A program made the translations under genes and the position numbers. This document shows positions 31,683 through 41,649 of a stretch of DNA of 64,000 bases, piece by piece. The stretch lies in the NCBI GenBank assembly GCA_032055545.1, contig DAMBQR010000004.1, positions 57,967 to 121,966 on the forward strand. Reading direction: 5' to 3'. Below the pieces are notes generated by a model, which worked only from the letters and a program-made list of their open reading frames with translations, was not told the origin of the DNA and made no database searches. The DNA comes from Pseudescherichia sp032055545. Lineage in GTDB: Bacteria; Pseudomonadota; Gammaproteobacteria; Enterobacterales; Enterobacteriaceae. The number at the start of each line of letters is the position of its first letter. Position 1 is the stretch's first letter.

Positions 31683-32497
31683 CCTTTCAAAAGCCGATCA
31701 ACGAACTCTGGCACCACCTGGCTCGCCAGTCCATAGTGCTTCTCTTCAAACTCGCTGCCGACCTGGCTCGGTTCGAGATTAAGCTCGACGGTATGCGCCC
31801 CCTGTAACTTCGCCTCATGCACAAAACCGGCGGCGGGATAGACGTGTCCGGAGGTGCCAATGGCGATAAACAGATCCGCCAGCGCCAGCGCGCTGTAGAT
31901 CTCATCCATGCCCAGCGGCATTTCCCCAAACCAGACCACATGCGGGCGCAGCGCCGCCGGGAACTGGCAGCAGTGGCATTTATCTTCCTGCGTGACGTCG
32001 CCGGTCCACTCCAGCACCTGGCCGCTGGAGGCGCAGCGCACCTTCAGCAGCTCACCATGCATATGCAGGACATTGTTATTACCTGCCCGTTCGTGCAGAT
32101 TATCGATGTTCTGGGTGATCAGTAGAAAACGATCCCCAAGCGCCTCCTCCAGCTTAGCCAGTGCCAGATGCGCGGCATTAGGCGCAATCTCCGGCTGCTG
32201 GAGCTGGCGACGGCGCGCGTTATAGAAAGACTGCACCAGCTCGGGGTTACGGGCAAACCCCTCCGGCGTGGCAACGTCCTCTACATGGTGCTCCTCCCAC
32301 AGCCCGTCAGCGGCGCGGAAGGTACGAATGCCCGATTCGGCGGAGATCCCCGCCCCGGTCAACACGACCACTCTTGGTTTTTCCATCACTTCGGGTACCA
32401 CTCTGTCTCTGAAAAAGATGCGCTGGCGTAAACGCTCGCGCAAATGGCGTTTGTTGCGGCGAAAACGGCTTAGTCGGCTAAAACGACGCGACTGCAT
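31676..32497 (-). CDS. cobB: NAD-dependent protein deacylase (sirtuin) CobB
   Basis: Sirtuin that removes acetyl and succinyl groups from lysines, including acetyl-CoA synthetase. NAD-binding GAGISAESGIRTFR and TQNIDNLHE, catalytic His147 in HMHGELLKVRC, and the desuccinylase residues Tyr92 and Arg95 in FYNARRR are present. One zinc-binding pair is CHCC. The 37-residue Arg/Lys-rich leader before MEKPRV corresponds to the long CobB form of E. coli and Salmonella; the internal ATG at 32386 would give the short form. nagK lies 15 bp upstream on the same strand. Confidence 0.96.
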   Translation of the reverse strand: MQSRRFSRLSRFRRNKRHLRERLRQRIFFRDRVVPEVMEKPRVVVLTGAGISAESGIRTFRAADGLWEEHHVEDVATPEGFARNPELVQSFYNARRRQLQQPEIAPNAAHLALAKLEEALGDRFLLITQNIDNLHERAGNNNVLHMHGELLKVRCASSGQVLEWTGDVTQEDKCHCCQFPAALRPHVVWFGEMPLGMDEIYSALALADLFIAIGTSGHVYPAAGFVHEAKLQGAHTVELNLEPSQVGSEFEEKHYGLASQVVPEFVDRLLKGL

Positions 32498-32512
32498 ATC
32501 GGCCTCTTGTGC

Positions 32513-33424
32513 TTAATCGGTGAGATGGAGGAAGGCTGCGCCACGCATGCCGCCCGCGTCGCCATGCCGGGCGCGTTCAATGCGCGGTACCCGGGCAACC
32601 GGCAGCAGGCGCGACGGCAAACGATCGGACAACAGCGTGGTCAGCGCGGCGAAGTTTGACAGCCCGCCGCCGATCACCAGCAGATCCGGATCTACGATGG
32701 TCAAAATCGTCCCCAGGCAGGCGGCCAGCAGCTCAACGTAGCGAGCCACATGCGCCACTGCCCTCTCATCACCCTGTTCCCACAGAGCGACTATTTCAGG
32801 TGCGTTCAGAGATTGATCGTAGAAGCGATTGTAGAGCCATGCAAAGCCGTGGCCTGAAAGATAGTTCTCAATACAGCCCAGCTGGCCACAGCCGCAGCGG
32901 ATTAACGGCGTGTCGTACCCAAGAATGTCGAGCGCATCGACGGGCAGGCGGATATGACCAAACTCGCCGGTAATATAGCTGTGGCCGGGAATAGACCTGC
33001 CGTTGAAGACCAGCCCACCGCCAACGCCGGTGCCGAGGATCAGCCCCATGACCAGCGGATAGCGGGCGAACTCATCGTCCCAGGCCTCCGAGAGAGCAAA
33101 GCAGTTGGCGTCGTTGTCGAGGCGTACCTCGCGTCCCAGCAGAGCGCAGAGATCGGCCCGTAATGCTCTGCCGCTGGCGGCCGGAAGATTTGCCGCGTAG
33201 AGCGTCCCGTTGGCCGTTACGGGCACGCCAGGAATGCCAATGCCCACCGAGCCTTTTTCACCCGTGCGGGCGTCGGCCTCATGCACCAGCCCGGCGATGG
33301 CGTCTAAAAAGGCGCTGTAGCTCTCATGGGGCGTGGCGATGCGCCGCTCCCACAGTCGCTTTCTGTCGCTGTCGAAGATCCCCAGCGCAATTTTACTTCC
33401 GCCAATGTCCAGCCCGTAATACAT
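32513..33424 (-). CDS. nagK: N-acetyl-D-glucosamine kinase NagK
   Basis: ROK-family kinase that phosphorylates GlcNAc released during cell-wall recycling. It has the ATP motif YGLDIGGSKIALG, the catalytic aspartate in RLDNDANCFALSE, the glycine-rich LGTGVGGGLVFNG and the structural zinc site RCGCGQLGCIENY. I start at ATG 33424 (MYYGLDIGG), giving 303 residues as in E. coli, because AGGAG is seven bases upstream; the GTG at 33430 overlaps that site. Upstream is lolE, downstream cobB, as in E. coli. Confidence 0.96.
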   Translation of the reverse strand: MYYGLDIGGSKIALGIFDSDRKRLWERRIATPHESYSAFLDAIAGLVHEADARTGEKGSVGIGIPGVPVTANGTLYAANLPAASGRALRADLCALLGREVRLDNDANCFALSEAWDDEFARYPLVMGLILGTGVGGGLVFNGRSIPGHSYITGEFGHIRLPVDALDILGYDTPLIRCGCGQLGCIENYLSGHGFAWLYNRFYDQSLNAPEIVALWEQGDERAVAHVARYVELLAACLGTILTIVDPDLLVIGGGLSNFAALTTLLSDRLPSRLLPVARVPRIERARHGDAGGMRGAAFLHLTD

Positions 33425-33468
33425 CGCCACTCCTTGTTACTGGCCGCTTAAGCTATGACTTGCTCAAA

Positions 33469-34713
33469 CTACTGTCCGCTTAAAACGCGGGCCGGATCGA
33501 TATTGCTGGCGCGTCTGGCAGGATACCAGCTCGCCAACAGGCTCAGCACCAGCGCGGTGACCAGCACGTAGACCACGTCGAGCGCATGCAGCTCAGAGGG
33601 CAGGAAATCGATAAAGTAGATATCCCCCGACAGGAACCGATGGCCGATCAGCGACTCAATGCCGTTGATAATCGGCGTTAGCTGCAGGGCAGCCACGACG
33701 CCAATCACTACCCCCGCCACGCTGCCGAAAAGGCCCGCCAGCAGACCATACCAGACGAAGACCGCACGGATAAGTCCATCTTTGGCCCCCAGGGTACGCA
33801 GCACGGCGATGTCGCCGCTCTTGTCCTTCACCGCCATCACCAGCGTGGAGACAATGTTGAAGCAGGCCACGCCGATCACCAGCACCATTGCCAGATACAT
33901 AATGGCGCGGATCATCTGGATATCGCGATACATGTAACCGTAGGTGCCAATCCAGCTCTTGATGTAGACGTAGCTATCCGTCACGCTGCCGGCATCGCGC
34001 ACCAGCTTATTGGCGTTAAAGACGTCGTTGACCTTGATGGCAATCCCGGTCACGCCGTCGTTCATCTCGAGGTACTGCTGAGCATCCTGCATCGGGATCA
34101 TGGCAAAACTGTGATCGAGCTGGCCGCTAAGCTGCAAAATTCCGCTGACGTGCAGCCTGATGCGTTTCGGCTGCAGCAGCTTATGATCAGCGCTGGCGTT
34201 AGGGATCTGCATTGACACCCAGTCGCCCTGCTTAACCTTCAGCGCATCGGCCACGCCCTTACCAATGATCACCTGCTGCTCGCCCGCCTTAAAGCTGGCC
34301 CAGGCGTTGTTCTGCACGTAGTGCGGCAGCGCGCTGAGGCGCGCCTCCTGCTGCGGATCGACCCCTTTCACCTGAATAGCGCGCAGGTTTACCCCGCTCT
34401 CTACCAGACCGGTAAAGTTGATATAGGGCGCGGCGGCTTCAATCCCCGCTACCTTCTCAACCTTGCGCAGCGCCTCACGCCAGTTGCTCCACGGCTGGTT
34501 GACCGGCTCGATCTCACCGTGGGGCACCACAGCGAGGATGCGGTTATTCAGCTCACGCTCAAAGCCGTTCATGGCGCTCAGGCCGACGATCAGCACCGCC
34601 ACCCCCAGCGCAATGCCGATGGTGGAGATGACCGAGATCAGCGACACCATGCCGCCGCGCCGACGGCCACGGCTAAAGCGCAGGGCGATGAGTAACGACA
34701 GAGGTGAAGCCAT
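33469..34713 (-). CDS. lolE: Lipoprotein-releasing system permease LolE
   Basis: Inner-membrane subunit of LolCDE, which extracts outer-membrane lipoproteins and hands them to LolA. The 414-residue length equals E. coli. Helix 1 spans about 23-47, a large periplasmic domain (50-265) binds the lipoprotein, and three more helices follow from 270 on, ending in YPARRASNIDPARVLSGQ, a conserved coupling tail. It overlaps the lolD stop by one base and is the third gene of lolCDE. Confidence 0.97.
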   Translation of the reverse strand: MASPLSLLIALRFSRGRRRGGMVSLISVISTIGIALGVAVLIVGLSAMNGFERELNNRILAVVPHGEIEPVNQPWSNWREALRKVEKVAGIEAAAPYINFTGLVESGVNLRAIQVKGVDPQQEARLSALPHYVQNNAWASFKAGEQQVIIGKGVADALKVKQGDWVSMQIPNASADHKLLQPKRIRLHVSGILQLSGQLDHSFAMIPMQDAQQYLEMNDGVTGIAIKVNDVFNANKLVRDAGSVTDSYVYIKSWIGTYGYMYRDIQMIRAIMYLAMVLVIGVACFNIVSTLVMAVKDKSGDIAVLRTLGAKDGLIRAVFVWYGLLAGLFGSVAGVVIGVVAALQLTPIINGIESLIGHRFLSGDIYFIDFLPSELHALDVVYVLVTALVLSLLASWYPARRASNIDPARVLSGQ

Positions 34714-35414
34714 TACTGCGCCCCCATCAGCGTCATCTCCGCGCTCAGGTGGCCGTCGCGCATCTCCATCTGGCGGCTCATGCGTTTTGCCAGCTGCAGA
34801 TCGTGGGTGACCACCAGAAACGCCGTCCCCTGCGACGCGTTAAGCTCGCCAAGCAGAGCAAAGATGGCGTCGGCGTTGCGTGCGTCGAGGTTACCGGTGG
34901 GTTCATCCGCCAGCACCAGACGCGGATTGTTCACCAGCGCCCGGGCAATGGCCACGCGCTGGCGCTCGCCGCCGGAAAGCTCTGACGGGCGGTGATTGGC
35001 CCGGTGCAGCAGTCCTACCGCCTGGAGCATATCCCGCGCCCGCTGGGTAATCTCCGCCGGTTTATGCTTGCCAATCAACAGCGGCATGGCGACGTTCTCC
35101 TGGGCGGTAAAGTCCGGCAGCAGGTGGTGAAACTGGTAGATAAAGCCCAGCTCGCGGTTGCGCAGCTCGGCTTTCGCCGTCGAGGAGAGCTGGCTCAGAT
35201 GGCGATCGCCAAAAATTACGTCGCCGGAGGTAGGCGTGTCCAGCCCCCCCAGCAGGTGCAGCAGCGTACTCTTACCGGAGCCGGAGCTGCCGACAATCGC
35301 CACGGTTTCGCCTTCGTTCACGCTAAAGCTGACATCGTGCAGCACGTCGGTCTGCACGTTCCCTTCCTGATAGCGTTTGCACAGGTTGTCGCATTGCAAC
35401 AGGATCTTATTCAT
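34713..35414 (-). CDS. lolD: Lipoprotein-releasing system ATPase LolD
   Basis: Energises LolCE. Walker A GSSGSGKST (about 42-50), Q-loop YQFHHLLPDF, the signature LSGGERQRVA, Walker B LVLADEPTGNLD and H-loop VVTHD are all intact. The FHHLLPDF segment is the LolD-specific motif that docks the transmembrane subunits. I start at ATG 35414 (MNKILLQCDN), giving 233 residues as in E. coli; the longer frame runs into lolC. It overlaps lolC by eight bases and lolE by one. Confidence 0.97.
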   Translation of the reverse strand: MNKILLQCDNLCKRYQEGNVQTDVLHDVSFSVNEGETVAIVGSSGSGKSTLLHLLGGLDTPTSGDVIFGDRHLSQLSSTAKAELRNRELGFIYQFHHLLPDFTAQENVAMPLLIGKHKPAEITQRARDMLQAVGLLHRANHRPSELSGGERQRVAIARALVNNPRLVLADEPTGNLDARNADAIFALLGELNASQGTAFLVVTHDLQLAKRMSRQMEMRDGHLSAEMTLMGAQ

Positions 35415-36606
35415 AACGTAAAGCCTCAGCGGGTTGGGTGGCGGCGGCGCGCCATGAGGGATAGAGCGTAGAGAGCAGCGCGATGGCCATCGCCACCAGC
35501 GCAATAATAATCACCTGCAACGGCTCAATGGCCACCGGCAGCGCCGCGCCGTCCAGCAGCGCGCCTATGATCGGCATCAGATTGTTGAGCTGGCTGGCGA
35601 GCAGCGTCCCCAGAATGGCACCGAGCAGCGCGCCGATAATTCCTGCGCTGGCCCCCTGCACCATAAAGACCGCCATGATCTGGCGCGGCGTCAGCCCCTG
35701 GGTTTGCAGGATCGCCACTTCGCCCTGCTTCTCCATTACCATCAGCCCCAGCGAGGTGATGATGTTGAAGGCGGCCACGGCGACGATCAGGCTCAGCAGC
35801 AGGCCCATCATGTTCTTCTCCATGCGCACAGCCTGGAACAGCTCACCTTTGCGATCGCGCCAGTCCTGCCATTTGGTACCTTCCGGCAGCGCCTGCTGGC
35901 TCAGCTCGTCCACCTTCAGCGGCTCGTTAAGCCACAGCCGCCAGCCGGTAATGTTGCCCGCCGGATAGCGCATCAGGCGCGACGCGTCCTGAATATTGAC
36001 CAGCATCTGGTAGCCATCCACTTCGCTGTTGGCCGCAAAGGTACCGATTACGGTAAAGAGGCGCTGGCTTGGCAGGCGGCCCATCGGCGTGAACTGGCTG
36101 GCGGAGGGCACCATCACCCGCAGCTGGTCGCCACGGTTAACGCCCAGCTGTCCGGCCAACTGCTCACCGAGGATCACGTTATATTTGCCCGGCTGCAGAT
36201 CGGTCTGCCTGACGTTCACAAGGTATGGAGTGAGCGGATCCTTTTGTGCGGGGTCGATGCCGAGCATCACCCCCACCGAGACGCTGCGCGCGCTCTGTAA
36301 CACCACGTCGCCGGTGGTCAGCGGCGCAACGCGGTTGACGCCCTGGAGTTTCGCGGCGCTGGCCGGCAGCTGCTGTGGGTTCAGGGAGCCGTTGGCCGAG
36401 GAGAGGACCGCCTGCGGCATCAGCCCCAGAATGTTGTTTTGCAGCTCGCGCTCGAAGCCATTCATCACCGACAGCACGGTCACCAGCGCCATCACGCCGA
36501 GCGTAATGCCAATGGTGGAGAGCCAGGAGACAAAGCGACCGAAGCGGTCCGCTGCACGCCCGCGCATATAGCGCAGGCCTATGAATAGTGCGACAGGTTG
36601 ATACAT
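35407..36606 (-). CDS. lolC: Lipoprotein-releasing system permease LolC
   Basis: Inner-membrane subunit of LolCDE that recruits the periplasmic chaperone LolA. The 399-residue length equals E. coli. Four helices are predicted, one near the N-terminus (about 21-46) and three in the C-terminal 140 residues, with the periplasmic domain between; the end LYPSWRAAATQPAEALRYE is conserved. It is the first gene of lolCDE and has a promoter 35-60 bp upstream. Confidence 0.97.
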   Translation of the reverse strand: MYQPVALFIGLRYMRGRAADRFGRFVSWLSTIGITLGVMALVTVLSVMNGFERELQNNILGLMPQAVLSSANGSLNPQQLPASAAKLQGVNRVAPLTTGDVVLQSARSVSVGVMLGIDPAQKDPLTPYLVNVRQTDLQPGKYNVILGEQLAGQLGVNRGDQLRVMVPSASQFTPMGRLPSQRLFTVIGTFAANSEVDGYQMLVNIQDASRLMRYPAGNITGWRLWLNEPLKVDELSQQALPEGTKWQDWRDRKGELFQAVRMEKNMMGLLLSLIVAVAAFNIITSLGLMVMEKQGEVAILQTQGLTPRQIMAVFMVQGASAGIIGALLGAILGTLLASQLNNLMPIIGALLDGAALPVAIEPLQVIIIALVAMAIALLSTLYPSWRAAATQPAEALRYE

Positions 36607-36639
36607 AACATCCGTCTGGTTGCGATTAGCAGACTCACG

Positions 36640-36668
36640 AGTATATAAGCGAAACCGGGGATGGTAAA
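36640..36668 (-). promoter_or_regulatory. lolCDE promoter
   Basis: Read on the minus strand: TTTACC (36668-36663), 17-bp spacer, TATACT (36645-36640), about 34 bp before the lolC ATG. The rest of the lolC-ycfT spacer (36669-36884) shows no gene. Confidence 0.6.
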
Positions 36669-36884
36669 TCGCTTATGCGCTAAGAATTATCGGGGATTGG
36701 GGTAAAAAATTGTTCAAAATCAACTTGCTAAAGCAGAGTTTATCGGCCATGCCCCGCATTGCGAGCCTCGCCTTTTTCCGAAAACTTCCGATAATGCGGT
36801 AAATCCAGAGCGTTACCCGTTACAGCGCCAGCCTGACTTACCACTATAGACGCCGAAATTTATTGCAACACAGGCGTATTAATA

Positions 36885-37958
36885 ATGAAGCAAAAAGCAT
36901 TGTGGATTAACCAGATCAAGGGGTTATGCATTTGCCTGGTCGTTATCTACCACTCGGTGATCACCTTTTATCCCCATCTTGAAGGGCTGCAACACCCGCT
37001 CTCTGGCCTGCTTGCCAAATGCTGGCTCTATATGAATCTCTACCTTGCCCCTTTCCGCATGCCGGTCTTTTTCTTTATCTCCGGCTACCTGATCCGCCGC
37101 TATATCAACGAAGTCGAGTGGAAAAGCTGCATCGACAAACGGCTATGGTCGATCTTCTACGTGCTGGCCCTGTGGGGCGTTTTACAGTGGCAGGGGATCG
37201 GCCTTCTCAACCGCTGGCTGGCCCCGGAGCGCGACCTGAGCCAGTCGGCTAACGCAGCCTACGCCGACTCGTTGAGCGAGTTTCTGCATGGAATGCTGAC
37301 CGCCAGCACCAGCCTGTGGTACCTCTACGCCCTGCTCATCTACTTCGTGGTCTGCAAACTCCTGAGCCGCTGGCAGCGTCCCGCGCTGGTGCTGATGCTG
37401 CTGGCCTCGGTAGCCATCAACTTTTTGCCTCTCCCCTGGTGGGGGATGAACAGCGTGGTGCGCAACGTCATCTACTACGCCCTCGGGGCCTGGTGTGGCG
37501 CGACTATAATGGGCGGGTTGCAAAGCACTCCCCTGCGCCGCCAAATTTTACCCCTGGTGCCGGTCCTGCTGGTGGCAGTGGCGCTCTGGTTCTGCAACGT
37601 GCCGGTGCTGCTCTCTCTGCTCTCGGCGTGGCTGATTATGTCCCTCTTCTGGCGGCTGGAGCAGCGTTTTACCCCTGGGGAAGACAGGCTCCTGAACGTG
37701 ATTGGCTCTAATACTATCGCCATCTACACTACCCACCGCATCCTGATTGAAGGCAGCAGCCTCGCCCTGCTGCCGCTGTTTCGCCAGGGCGCGCTCTCGC
37801 CAACGCTGGAGCTGGGCCTGCTGCTGGTTTACCCCATTCTGAGTCTGCTGGTGTGCACGCTGGTTGGGCTGGGTGTCCGCCGCCTCTCCGTGCGCCTGTT
37901 TGGCGACGTGCTTTTTTCACCGCCGGAGAAGCTGCGGCCTGTTCCCGTCCTTCGCTAA
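36885..37958 (+). CDS. ycfT: Inner-membrane acyltransferase-family protein YcfT
   Basis: A 357-residue, roughly ten-helix protein of the acyltransferase-3 family and orthologue of E. coli YcfT. The family's catalytic histidine is in VVIYHSVITFYPH near the N-terminus, and FRMPVFFFISGYLIRR follows in the usual place. Members O-acylate extracytoplasmic carbohydrates; the YcfT substrate is unknown. The C-terminus differs most from E. coli. The ATG at 36885 has no strong ribosome site, but its MKQKxLWINQIKG start is conserved. It lies between lolCDE and mfd as in E. coli. Confidence 0.93.
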   Translation: MKQKALWINQIKGLCICLVVIYHSVITFYPHLEGLQHPLSGLLAKCWLYMNLYLAPFRMPVFFFISGYLIRRYINEVEWKSCIDKRLWSIFYVLALWGVLQWQGIGLLNRWLAPERDLSQSANAAYADSLSEFLHGMLTASTSLWYLYALLIYFVVCKLLSRWQRPALVLMLLASVAINFLPLPWWGMNSVVRNVIYYALGAWCGATIMGGLQSTPLRRQILPLVPVLLVAVALWFCNVPVLLSLLSAWLIMSLFWRLEQRFTPGEDRLLNVIGSNTIAIYTTHRILIEGSSLALLPLFRQGALSPTLELGLLLVYPILSLLVCTLVGLGVRRLSVRLFGDVLFSPPEKLRPVPVLR

Positions 37959-38067
37959 TGGCGCAACTTTGCTAATATTGAAGGATCAAAGATAATAAAC
38001 TGCATTGTGTATCAGTGATATGCCCCCATATCTGGGGGCATAAACCCAAGAGATCCCGATATTCGCT

Positions 38068-41000
38068 ATGCCTGAACAATACCGTTACTCCCTTCCCGTG
38101 AAAGCGGGCGACCAGCGCCAACTGGGTGAGCTTACAGGCAGCGCCTGTGCCACAGAAGTGGCAGAAATTGTTGAGCGTCACGCAGGCCCGGTAGTGCTGA
38201 TTGCACCCGATATGCAAAACGCGCTGCGCCTGCATGATGAGATCAGTCAGTTTACCGACAGTCTGGTGATGAACCTCGCCGACTGGGAGACGCTGCCCTA
38301 CGACAGCTTCTCACCGCACCAGGAGATCATCTCCTCCCGGCTCTCGACGCTTTATCAGCTGCCCTCTATGCAGCGCGGCGTGCTGATCATGCCGGTGAAC
38401 ACGCTGATGCAGCGCGTCTGCCCGCACAGCTATCTGCATGGGCATGCGCTGGTGATGAAAAAGGGCCAGCGCCTCTCCCGCGACGCCCTGCGTGCCCAGC
38501 TGGATACCGCAGGCTACCGCCACGTTGATCAGGTGATGGAGCACGGCGAATACGCTACCCGCGGCGCGCTGCTGGATCTCTACCCCATGGGCAGCGCCCA
38601 GCCCTACCGCATCGACTTCTTTGATGACGAAATTGACAGCCTGCGGCTGTTCGATCCCGATACCCAGCGCACCCTGGAAGAGGTGGAGGCGATTAATCTC
38701 CTGCCCGCCCACGAGTTCCCTACCGACAAGGCGGCCATCGAGCTGTTCCGCAGCCAGTGGCGCGATACCTTTGAGGTGAAGCGCGACGCCGAGCATATCT
38801 ATCAGCAGGTGAGCAAAGGCACCCTGCCGGCCGGGATCGAGTACTGGCAGCCGCTGTTTTTCAGCGAGCCGCTGCCGCCGCTGTTTAGCTACTTCCCGGC
38901 CAATACGCTGGTCATCAACACCGGCGATCTCGACGCCAGCGCGGTGCGTTTTCAGAGTGAAACCCAGGCCCGGTATGAGAACCGCGGCGTCGATCCGATG
39001 CGTCCCCTGCTGCCGCCGGAGACGCTGTGGCTGCGCAGCGACGAGCTGTTTGCCGAGCTGAAGCGCTGGCCGCGGATTCAGCTGAAAACCGAACAGCTGG
39101 CGGAGAAGGCTGCTAATACCAATCTCGGCTATCAGATGCTGCCGGATCTGGCCGTACAGGCGCAGCAGAAAGCGCCTCTTGATAGCCTGCGTAAGTTCCT
39201 CGAATCCTTTACCGGCCCGGTGGTCTTCTCCGTTGAGAGTGAAGGCCGCCGTGAGGCGCTGGGAGAGCTGCTGGCGCGGATTAAAGTCGCACCGAAGCGG
39301 ATCCTGCGCCTTGATGAAGCCACCGACAGCGGACGCTACCTGCTGATCGGCGCGGCCGAGCGCGGGTTTATTGATACCCTGCGCAACCGGGCGCTGATCT
39401 GCGAGAGCGATCTGCTGGGTGAGCGCGTCGCCCGTCGCCGCCAGGACAACCGCCGGACCATCAACCCGGATACGCTGATCCGCAACCTTGCCGAACTGCA
39501 CCCCGGTCAGCCGGTGGTACACCTGGAGCACGGCGTCGGGCGCTACGCGGGCATGACCACCCTTGAAGCGGGCGGCATCAAAGGTGAATACCTGATGCTG
39601 ACCTATGCCAATGATGCCAAGCTCTACGTGCCGGTGTCGTCGCTGCACCTGATTAGCCGCTACGCGGGCGGCGCAGAGGATAATGCCCCGCTACATAAGC
39701 TGGGCAGCGATGCCTGGACGCGGGCGCGGCAGAAGGCGGCGGAAAAAGTGCGCGACGTGGCTGCGGAGCTGCTGGACGTCTACGCCCAGCGCGCAGCCAA
39801 GACCGGCTTTGCCTTTAAGCATGACAAAGAGCAGTATCAGCTCTTCTGCGACTCCTTCCCGTTTGAGACCACGCCGGATCAGGCGCAGGCGATCAATGCT
39901 GTGCTCAGCGACATGTGTCAGCCGCTGGCGATGGATCGTCTGGTGTGCGGCGACGTGGGCTTCGGTAAAACCGAGGTCGCGATGCGCGCCGCCTTCCTCG
40001 CGGTGGAGAACCATAAGCAGGTGGCGGTGCTGGTGCCCACTACTCTGCTGGCCCAGCAGCACTACGACAACTTCCGCGACCGCTTCGCCAACTGGCCGGT
40101 ACGCATTGAGCTGCTGTCACGTTTTCGCAGCGCTAAAGAGCAGACGCAGGTGCTGGCCGATGCCGCAGAGGGCAAGGTCGATATTCTAATCGGCACCCAT
40201 AAGCTGCTGCAGAGCGATCTGAAGTGGCGCGATCTCGGCCTGCTGATCGTCGATGAGGAGCACCGCTTCGGGGTGCGCCACAAAGAGCGTATTAAGGCGA
40301 TGCGTGCCGACGTCGATATCCTGACGCTCACCGCCACGCCGATCCCGCGTACCCTCAACATGGCGATGAGCGGCATGCGCGATCTGTCGATTATCGCCAC
40401 GCCGCCGGCCCGTCGTCTGGCGGTGAAAACTTTCGTGCGCGAGTTCGATAGCCTGGTGGTGCGCGAGGCGATGCTGCGTGAGATCCTGCGCGGGGGTCAG
40501 GTTTACTACCTCTATAACGACGTGGAAAACATCCAGAAGGCGGCCCAGCGGCTGGCAGAGCTGGTGCCGGAGGCGCGGATCGCCATCGGCCACGGCCAGA
40601 TGCGCGAGCGCGAGCTGGAGCGGGTGATGAACGACTTCCATCACCAGCGCTTTAACGTGCTGGTCTGTACCACCATCATTGAGACCGGGATCGATATTCC
40701 TACCGCCAACACCATTATCATCGAGCGGGCAGATCACTTTGGTCTCGCCCAGCTGCACCAGCTGCGCGGTCGCGTCGGGCGTTCACATCACCAGGCCTAC
40801 GCCTGGCTGCTGACGCCGCATCCAAAGGCGATGACCACCGACGCACAGAAGCGTCTGGAAGCCATCGCCTCGCTGGAAGACCTGGGGGCAGGCTTTGCGT
40901 TGGCGACCCACGACCTTGAGATCCGCGGCGCGGGCGAGCTGCTTGGGGAAGATCAGAGCGGCTCCATGGAGACCATCGGCTTCTCGCTCTATATGGAGCT

Positions 41001-41514
41001 GCTGGAGAACGCCGTCGATGCGCTGAAGGCCGGGCGCGAGCCGTCGCTGGAGGACCTTACCAACCAGCAGACCGAAGTGGAGCTACGCATGCCCGCCCTG
41101 CTGCCGGATGATTATATTCCCGACGTCAATACTCGCCTGTCGTTCTACAAACGCGTTGCCAGTGCGAAGAGCAGCAGCGAGCTGGAGGAGATCAAGGTGG
41201 AGCTGATCGATCGCTTTGGCCTGCTGCCGGATCCGGCCCGCACCCTGCTTGAGGTGGCCCGACTGCGTCAGCAGGCGCAGAAGCTGGGGATCCGCAAGCT
41301 GGAGAGCAACGACAAAGGCGGCGCGATTGAGTTTGCCGAGAAGAATCATGTTAATCCGGCCTGGCTTATCGGCCTGCTGCAGAAGCAGCCGCAAAACTTC
41401 CGCCTCGATGGTCCTACCCGGCTGAAATTCATGCAGGAGCTAAGTGAGCGCAAAATCCGCATGGAGTGGGTGAGCAACTTTATGAAGGAGCTGGCGGAGA
41501 ACGCTATCGCCTGA
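38068..41514 (+). CDS. mfd: Transcription-repair coupling factor Mfd
   Basis: DNA translocase that dislodges RNA polymerase stalled at lesions and recruits UvrA. The 1148-residue length equals E. coli. An N-terminal UvrB-homology module (about 1-340) binds UvrA. A CarD-like RNA-polymerase-interacting domain (about 475-545, with HLEHGVGRYAGM and YVPVSSLHLISRY) follows. The RecG-like helicase carries Walker A GDVGFGKTE (about 628), the DEEH box in LIVDEEHRFG, and QLRGRVGRS. The C-terminal D7 domain (about 1000-1148) masks the UvrA site. A hairpin terminator follows. Confidence 0.98.
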   Translation: MPEQYRYSLPVKAGDQRQLGELTGSACATEVAEIVERHAGPVVLIAPDMQNALRLHDEISQFTDSLVMNLADWETLPYDSFSPHQEIISSRLSTLYQLPSMQRGVLIMPVNTLMQRVCPHSYLHGHALVMKKGQRLSRDALRAQLDTAGYRHVDQVMEHGEYATRGALLDLYPMGSAQPYRIDFFDDEIDSLRLFDPDTQRTLEEVEAINLLPAHEFPTDKAAIELFRSQWRDTFEVKRDAEHIYQQVSKGTLPAGIEYWQPLFFSEPLPPLFSYFPANTLVINTGDLDASAVRFQSETQARYENRGVDPMRPLLPPETLWLRSDELFAELKRWPRIQLKTEQLAEKAANTNLGYQMLPDLAVQAQQKAPLDSLRKFLESFTGPVVFSVESEGRREALGELLARIKVAPKRILRLDEATDSGRYLLIGAAERGFIDTLRNRALICESDLLGERVARRRQDNRRTINPDTLIRNLAELHPGQPVVHLEHGVGRYAGMTTLEAGGIKGEYLMLTYANDAKLYVPVSSLHLISRYAGGAEDNAPLHKLGSDAWTRARQKAAEKVRDVAAELLDVYAQRAAKTGFAFKHDKEQYQLFCDSFPFETTPDQAQAINAVLSDMCQPLAMDRLVCGDVGFGKTEVAMRAAFLAVENHKQVAVLVPTTLLAQQHYDNFRDRFANWPVRIELLSRFRSAKEQTQVLADAAEGKVDILIGTHKLLQSDLKWRDLGLLIVDEEHRFGVRHKERIKAMRADVDILTLTATPIPRTLNMAMSGMRDLSIIATPPARRLAVKTFVREFDSLVVREAMLREILRGGQVYYLYNDVENIQKAAQRLAELVPEARIAIGHGQMRERELERVMNDFHHQRFNVLVCTTIIETGIDIPTANTIIIERADHFGLAQLHQLRGRVGRSHHQAYAWLLTPHPKAMTTDAQKRLEAIASLEDLGAGFALATHDLEIRGAGELLGEDQSGSMETIGFSLYMELLENAVDALKAGREPSLEDLTNQQTEVELRMPALLPDDYIPDVNTRLSFYKRVASAKSSSELEEIKVELIDRFGLLPDPARTLLEVARLRQQAQKLGIRKLESNDKGGAIEFAEKNHVNPAWLIGLLQKQPQNFRLDGPTRLKFMQELSERKIRMEWVSNFMKELAENAIA

Positions 41515-41520
41515 TCTGAA

Positions 41521-41545
41521 GGCGCACGCTGCTAACGCGTGCGCC
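41521..41545 (+). terminator. mfd terminator
   Basis: Perfect 9-bp stem GGCGCACGC / GCGTGCGCC with a 7-base loop begins seven bases after the mfd stop; only a short T-run follows (CCCTTT). Confidence 0.7.
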
Positions 41546-41649
41546 ACCCTTTACAAATCCTTGCACTCTGGGGAAACATTTCGACATACCTGCCGTCCAT
41601 ACTTCACCTTTGCTTTTCAATAACAATAACCTGAAAGCACGGTGGATTA

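Noticed and set aside
38311..39648. 445-codon frame opposite mfd
   Set aside because: Antisense shadow of mfd with no domain and no independent signals.
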